Source of the DNA: Methanolinea sp. UBA477
Lineage (GTDB): Archaea > Halobacteriota > Methanomicrobia > Methanomicrobiales > Methanospirillaceae
NCBI GenBank assembly: GCA_002509485.1
Contig: DAWO01000097.1
Location: forward strand, 1 to 17,632
Direction of reading: 5' to 3'
DNA: 17,632 nt
Shown: positions 14,230 to 17,632 of the stretch, in pieces
Position numbering within the stretch: the stretch's first letter is position 1
Layout of the letters: every line of letters begins with the position of its first letter
Translations under genes and position numbers: made by a program
Notes under the pieces: generated by a model
The model's database searches: none
What the model was told of the DNA's origin: nothing
What the model saw: only the letters and a program-made list of their open reading frames with translations

Positions 14230-16629
14230 TCAGGGAGAGCCTTCGCGATACTCCCTGAACCGTTCCGCCATCTCACGCAGCCGGTTGTCCACCCGATAGT
14301 TGACAGACCCTTCTTCGAAGCTCCCGTCGGGGCCTCTCTCCCCTGCTCGCATCCCGGTGAGAACTTCGATCCCCTCGTCGATCGTCTTCACAGGATAGAT
14401 CCGGAATTTGCCACTCTCCGCCGCTTCTATGATCTCCTCTTTCAGCATGAGATTCTGCACATTTGATGCCGGGATCATGACCCCCTGGTCGCCGTTCAGT
14501 CCAAGAGTCCTGCAGATCTCGAAGAATCCCTCAATTTTCTCGTTTACGCCGCCTATCGCCTGGACCACTCCGTTCTGGTTCACGGAACCTGTGACCGCGA
14601 TCGACTGCTTTATCGGGATACGGGCGAGTGCGGAGAGCAGTGCGTACAACTCCGTGCTGGAGGCGCTGTCACCATCAACGCCCGAGTAACTCTGTTCGAA
14701 CACAAGCCTGGCAGCCAGGCTCAGTGGCTTGTCCTGGGCATACTTGTTTGCAAGGTAACCGGAGAGGATCAGGACTCCCTTTGTATGGATAGGGCCTCCC
14801 ATGGCGGCTTCCCGCTCGATATCGATGATGCCACCCTTCCCTACGCCAATGCTTGCCGTGACCCGGGAAGGACGGCCGAACTCTATGTCACCGAGTCCGA
14901 TGACCGAGAGGCCATTGACCTGTCCGACTCTGTCTCCCTCGCTGTCGATCAGGATTATTCCCCTGTTGATATACTCGCGGATCTTCTCCTGGACGAGGTT
15001 TGACCGGTAGATCTTCTCGTCGATTGCTTTCTGGATCTCTGCTTCTCCGATATACCACGCGTCATTCTTGCCGGCATAGAAATTCGCCTCCCTGATAGTG
15101 TCGGCGATATTGGAAAACTTGGTACTCAGTTTCTGCTGGTCTTCTGCAAGGCGTGAACTGTATTCGATGATCTTTGCGACGGCGGGGGCTTCGAGGTGCC
15201 GCAGGTTGTAGTGATTACAGAGCGTGCAGATGAAGTTACTGTATCTTTTTACATTCTCATCGTTCCGGTCCATGGTGACGTCGAAATCCGCTTTCACCTT
15301 GAAGAGCTCGGCGAAATCCGGGTCCCCCATGTACAGGATTCGGTATATCTCGGGGGTTCCTACCAGGATAACTTTCAGTGAGAGTGGAATGGGTTCGGGC
15401 TTGATACCCTTGGCGGTGATGAATCCCATCCGTTCGCCCGGCTCATCGGTGACAACCTCGCCTGTCTTGAGAGCGGTCTTTAAACCGTCCCATGAATAGG
15501 GATTCCGGAACAGGTCTTCGACCATGATGACCAGGTATCCGCCGTTTGCCTTGTGGATCGATCCCGGCCGGATCATGGTGAAGTCTGTTGAGACAACACC
15601 ATACTCGACTTCCTTCTCCACCTTGCCTATCAGGTTTAAGTAGGTGGGATTCTGCTCGAATATGACCGGGGCCCCGTCATCCCGTGAATTATCGACGATG
15701 ACGTTTACCTGGTATTTACGGAAGATAAGTTCCTGGACCAGCGGGTGCTGCATCTGGGCCTGCGTATGAGGCGGCTGTGTTTCGGGCAGGAACTGGTTGA
15801 GGTTGTCGATGATATCATTCTGGACTGAATCCAGGTATTCCTGGATCTCATCGATCTTCGAATACTTGTCTTTTAAGGCCGCTACACGGTGGCCGAGTGC
15901 ATTCAGGGCTACATCACGGTTGAGACGCTCGACACCCTCCTGGGCTTTCTGGTCCAGTTCACGCAGCTGCCGGAACGTGTTGCGCATCTCGGTCGAGAGC
16001 TCCTCCCTTCGTTTCTGGTACTCGTTCTGAACGTCTTCAGGCATGGCCTGGAACTCTTCAGGCGGGATTGGTTCCCTGTTGCGCGTGGGGATGATTACGA
16101 GTCCCTGTGGGGATGTCTGGATCAGAAAGCCCTTCTCCTGGGCGACGGCATTCAGCCTGCTTATCAGTTCACCCTTCTGCTGTTCGAGGTTTTTGATGGC
16201 TGCGTCCCTCCTGGTTGCATAGTCTTCGCTCTCAAAGACCTTGGGAATGAGCTGCCTTGCCTCCTCGATGAACGATGCCAGTTCGTCACGGAAGGTCTTT
16301 CCTGTTCCGGGCGGGAGCTTGATGGCATTGGGTTCGTAAGGGTTTTTGAAATTGTTCACATATATCCAGTCGTTTCCTCTCGGCTTTTTTGCGGCAACCT
16401 GGGCGAGGTATTTTCTGACCGCGGAGGTTCTCCCTGTCCCGTGCATTCCCGAGGCATAGATATTGAATCCCTCCTCCTGGATGTTTAATCCGAATTCGAG
16501 TGCCTTTATTGCACGGTCCTGACCAATGATCTCTTTGAGAGGGGTCAGTTGATCGGTGCTTTTACAATCTATCCTGCTGGAATCCAGGGCGTGTCGCATC
16601 TTCTCGGGGGGCAATGGGGAAATCATCAT
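14230..16629 (-). CDS. Lon-family ATP-dependent protease, soluble AAA_32-type (LonB/LonC-like)
   Basis: 799-residue protein with an N-terminal nucleotide-binding part (about 30-110, P-loop GMHGTGRT at 61-68), a long charged helical insert (about 115-280, probably coiled coil), the rest of the ATPase module with HKANGGYLVIMVEDL (359-373), and a C-terminal Lon proteolytic domain (about 565-760). The Ser-Lys dyad is S655 (GVDGDSASS) and K698 (GGVNEKIEGF), 43 residues apart as in E. coli Lon. No membrane helices are present, unlike typical archaeal LonB. The P-loop has Arg in place of the canonical Lys. Start: ATG 16629 or 16626; GGTGA at 16633-16637 is better spaced from 16626. Likely role: cytoplasmic degradation of damaged or unfolded proteins. 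Confidence 0.95.
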   Translation of the reverse strand: MMISPLPPEKMRHALDSSRIDCKSTDQLTPLKEIIGQDRAIKALEFGLNIQEEGFNIYASGMHGTGRTSAVRKYLAQVAAKKPRGNDWIYVNNFKNPYEPNAIKLPPGTGKTFRDELASFIEEARQLIPKVFESEDYATRRDAAIKNLEQQKGELISRLNAVAQEKGFLIQTSPQGLVIIPTRNREPIPPEEFQAMPEDVQNEYQKRREELSTEMRNTFRQLRELDQKAQEGVERLNRDVALNALGHRVAALKDKYSKIDEIQEYLDSVQNDIIDNLNQFLPETQPPHTQAQMQHPLVQELIFRKYQVNVIVDNSRDDGAPVIFEQNPTYLNLIGKVEKEVEYGVVSTDFTMIRPGSIHKANGGYLVIMVEDLFRNPYSWDGLKTALKTGEVVTDEPGERMGFITAKGIKPEPIPLSLKVILVGTPEIYRILYMGDPDFAELFKVKADFDVTMDRNDENVKRYSNFICTLCNHYNLRHLEAPAVAKIIEYSSRLAEDQQKLSTKFSNIADTIREANFYAGKNDAWYIGEAEIQKAIDEKIYRSNLVQEKIREYINRGIILIDSEGDRVGQVNGLSVIGLGDIEFGRPSRVTASIGVGKGGIIDIEREAAMGGPIHTKGVLILSGYLANKYAQDKPLSLAARLVFEQSYSGVDGDSASSTELYALLSALARIPIKQSIAVTGSVNQNGVVQAIGGVNEKIEGFFEICRTLGLNGDQGVMIPASNVQNLMLKEEIIEAAESGKFRIYPVKTIDEGIEVLTGMRAGERGPDGSFEEGSVNYRVDNRLREMAERFREYREGSP

Positions 16630-16674
16630 CTCTCACCAATCCTTCTTAATCGGTCGTCTATTGAATCGGTGGAG

Positions 16675-16689
16675 CAAAAAATTTATTGG
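16675..16689 (-). promoter_or_regulatory. TATA-like element of the Lon-like protease gene
   Basis: Reading leftwards, CCAATAAATTTTTTGC places an AT-rich TATA element about 50-60 bp before the ATG at 16629, with GGTGAGAG directly before the start. This supports an independent promoter separate from the upstream membrane-protein genes. Confidence 0.55.
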
Positions 16690-16799
16690 TCCAGCGCGGA
16701 ACCGTCTCCCGACAGCCCTCATACGATCCTGTTCAAGGTCAGAAAAGAGGTGGGAACCCTGCAAAACGTTACAGGACCACCGGGATTACCGAAACTGCA

Positions 16800-17345
16800 T
16801 CAGCTCTTTGGGGGGCTTGTTCTCCTGCTATCGGCTATCAGGTTCTGGAGTGCTGTCTCCAGTTCGAGAGCTCTCCTCGATCCGATGATAAAGGTTCTTC
16901 CACTGGAAAGCCTGACCAGGACGCCCCTGTCACCCGAGACAGTGTAGGCGATACCCTGTCGTCCATAACGGATACCCCAACCGCCGTATTCTCGAAACGG
17001 CCTGTATACAATGGCCATCGCACCTTCGATCTCTGCCGCGGCAACTTCCTTCCAGCGGGGATGTAAGGGATACATCCTGAAGACGAGTCTCTGTCCGGTC
17101 ACGAGAACCTCGAGTCTCACCATCAGAAACAATGCCGGAAAGATCACTCCGAATATTGCCAATATGATAAACACCGCCCAATCAGGTGCAGGGTTAGTTC
17201 CAAAGGTCTCTTCAAAGACGATCTGCCGGATGAAAGTATACCAGGCAAGAGCGGCAATTAGGAATACCACAACCCATACCCAGACCTGCCGAAACCGTTG
17301 CACCTCAAAAAATGTGCAACCATCGTGAGAGTATTGACCACTCAT
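16800..17345 (-). CDS. DUF6141-like membrane protein
   Basis: 181 residues from ATG 17345; the frame is open from TTG 17375, but ATG starts right before the conserved-looking FFEVQRFRQVWVWV segment. Two membrane helices follow at about 24-40 and 58-77. The C-terminal half looks like a soluble PH-like sheet: LVFRMYPLHPRWKEV, then YGGWGIRYGRQGIAYTVSGDRG, then a strand with IIGSRRALELETALQ. This pattern fits the DUF6141 family as I remember it, function unknown. No Shine-Dalgarno or clear TATA is seen; it starts 48 bp after the stop of the gene to the right, so both may form an operon. Confidence 0.8.
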   Translation of the reverse strand: MSGQYSHDGCTFFEVQRFRQVWVWVVVFLIAALAWYTFIRQIVFEETFGTNPAPDWAVFIILAIFGVIFPALFLMVRLEVLVTGQRLVFRMYPLHPRWKEVAAAEIEGAMAIVYRPFREYGGWGIRYGRQGIAYTVSGDRGVLVRLSSGRTFIIGSRRALELETALQNLIADSRRTSPPKS

Positions 17346-17393
17346 GGAAGGTTTAGCTTTTTTTGGGAAAAACAAATGATTTGTGGTTTGTGC

Positions 17394-17632
17394 CTAGCCG
17401 ATACTTCCCATGAAGAGACTTAAGGCAAGACCTGTCACCAGGGCAACCAGTGCATCTGATGTGAAGTAATTCAGGGAAAGAAGCTGTTCCGGCGGGATCC
17501 CTCCCCAGAAGAAGCCGAGCATGATGGAGAGGAGTCCCCCGATGAGGACCGCCGCCGCCAGGTGTCGTACTCCCTTCCAGTAATCATGGTAGGTGAGCCT
17601 GATGAAGAGGAGGCTTGCGAGGAGGAATATGC
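17394..17632 (-). CDS. C-terminal end of a membrane protein (partial, runs off the window)
   Basis: An open frame from the right edge to TAG at 17394-17396 encodes 78 residues. It contains a hydrophobic segment at the edge (IFLLASLLFIRL), a charged turn (YHDYWKGVRH), a helix with GGLLSIMLGFFWGG, a PPEQLLSLNYFTSD loop and a final helix ending LFMGSIG. This is clearly a polytopic membrane protein tail. I do not recognise the family from this part. It is upstream of, and in the same direction as, the DUF6141-like gene, so co-transcription is plausible. Confidence 0.72.
   Translation of the reverse strand, partial: IFLLASLLFIRLTYHDYWKGVRHLAAAVLIGGLLSIMLGFFWGGIPPEQLLSLNYFTSDALVALVTGLALSLFMGSIG

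Noticed and set aside
14028..14276. 82-codon minus-strand ORF between lon and the HdeD-like gene
   Set aside because: It overlaps the lon end, contains the TATA element and ribosome site of the next gene, and its peptide is not protein-like. Its stop only matters as the in-frame stop above the CTG start.
13906..14466. 186-codon plus-strand ORF over the lon / HdeD-like junction
   Set aside because: It lies opposite the coding ends of both minus-strand genes, has low-complexity Arg/Pro/Ser composition typical of shadow frames and no ribosome site.
1..17632. CRISPR arrays, insertion sequences, integrase sites or tRNA genes
   Set aside because: No regularly spaced repeats, transposase-like frames, or tRNA-like T-arm and anticodon patterns were seen on either strand by eye.

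Overview
The window looks like a methanogenic euryarchaeon of the Methanomicrobiales type. This is inferred from AT-rich TATA-type promoter elements, GGTGA/GGAG-type ribosome sites in front of several starts, T-run terminators, a REC-PAS-PAS-PAS histidine kinase with the RHDILNQ-type H box common in these methanogens, and archaeal-style FeoA/FeoB, serpin and soluble Lon-like proteins. No rRNA, tRNA, CRISPR, insertion sequence or integrase was seen. The species cannot be named from the sequence alone.

Left part (1-4100). A MerR-family regulator, apparently frameshifted, lies at the left edge on the minus strand. Next is a leftward iron operon, feoA-feoB-dtxR (2958 to 602), with tight spacing and a promoter whose TATA element sits between two near-palindromic 16-bp boxes, very likely the operators of the DtxR/MntR-type protein encoded by its last gene. 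Diverging from it are two tandem paralogous 121-residue four-helix membrane proteins (3147-3512 and 3673-4038).

Middle part (4100-8600). A voltage-gated-type K+ channel with a CxxC tail (minus strand) is followed by the most distinctive locus here: two tandem serpins (5189-6490 and 6665-8290). The first is a predicted lipoprotein. The second has a Sec-type signal peptide and about 130 extra N-terminal residues of unknown fold. Their serpin cores and reactive-loop hinges are nearly identical, but the loop tips differ, suggesting a duplicated pair of extracytoplasmic protease inhibitors with different targets. The second has its own strong TATA box followed by an 8-bp inverted repeat. A small unknown ORF follows.

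Right part (8590-17632). A B3/B4-domain protein (minus) diverges from a short-chain dehydrogenase (plus). Then come a 60-residue YHS metal-binding protein, a possible 30-residue four-cysteine miniprotein, and a large response-regulator/PAS/histidine-kinase protein. On the minus strand are a DUF308/HdeD-like membrane protein that appears to start at a CTG codon, a soluble Lon-family Ser-Lys protease with an AAA_32-type ATPase region, a DUF6141-like membrane protein, and the C-terminal end of another membrane protein running off the right edge.

Functional themes: regulated Fe(II) uptake, envelope proteins (serpins, channel, small membrane proteins), signal transduction, and intracellular proteolysis. 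Apart from the feo operon and possibly the last two genes, most genes seem to be transcribed singly.
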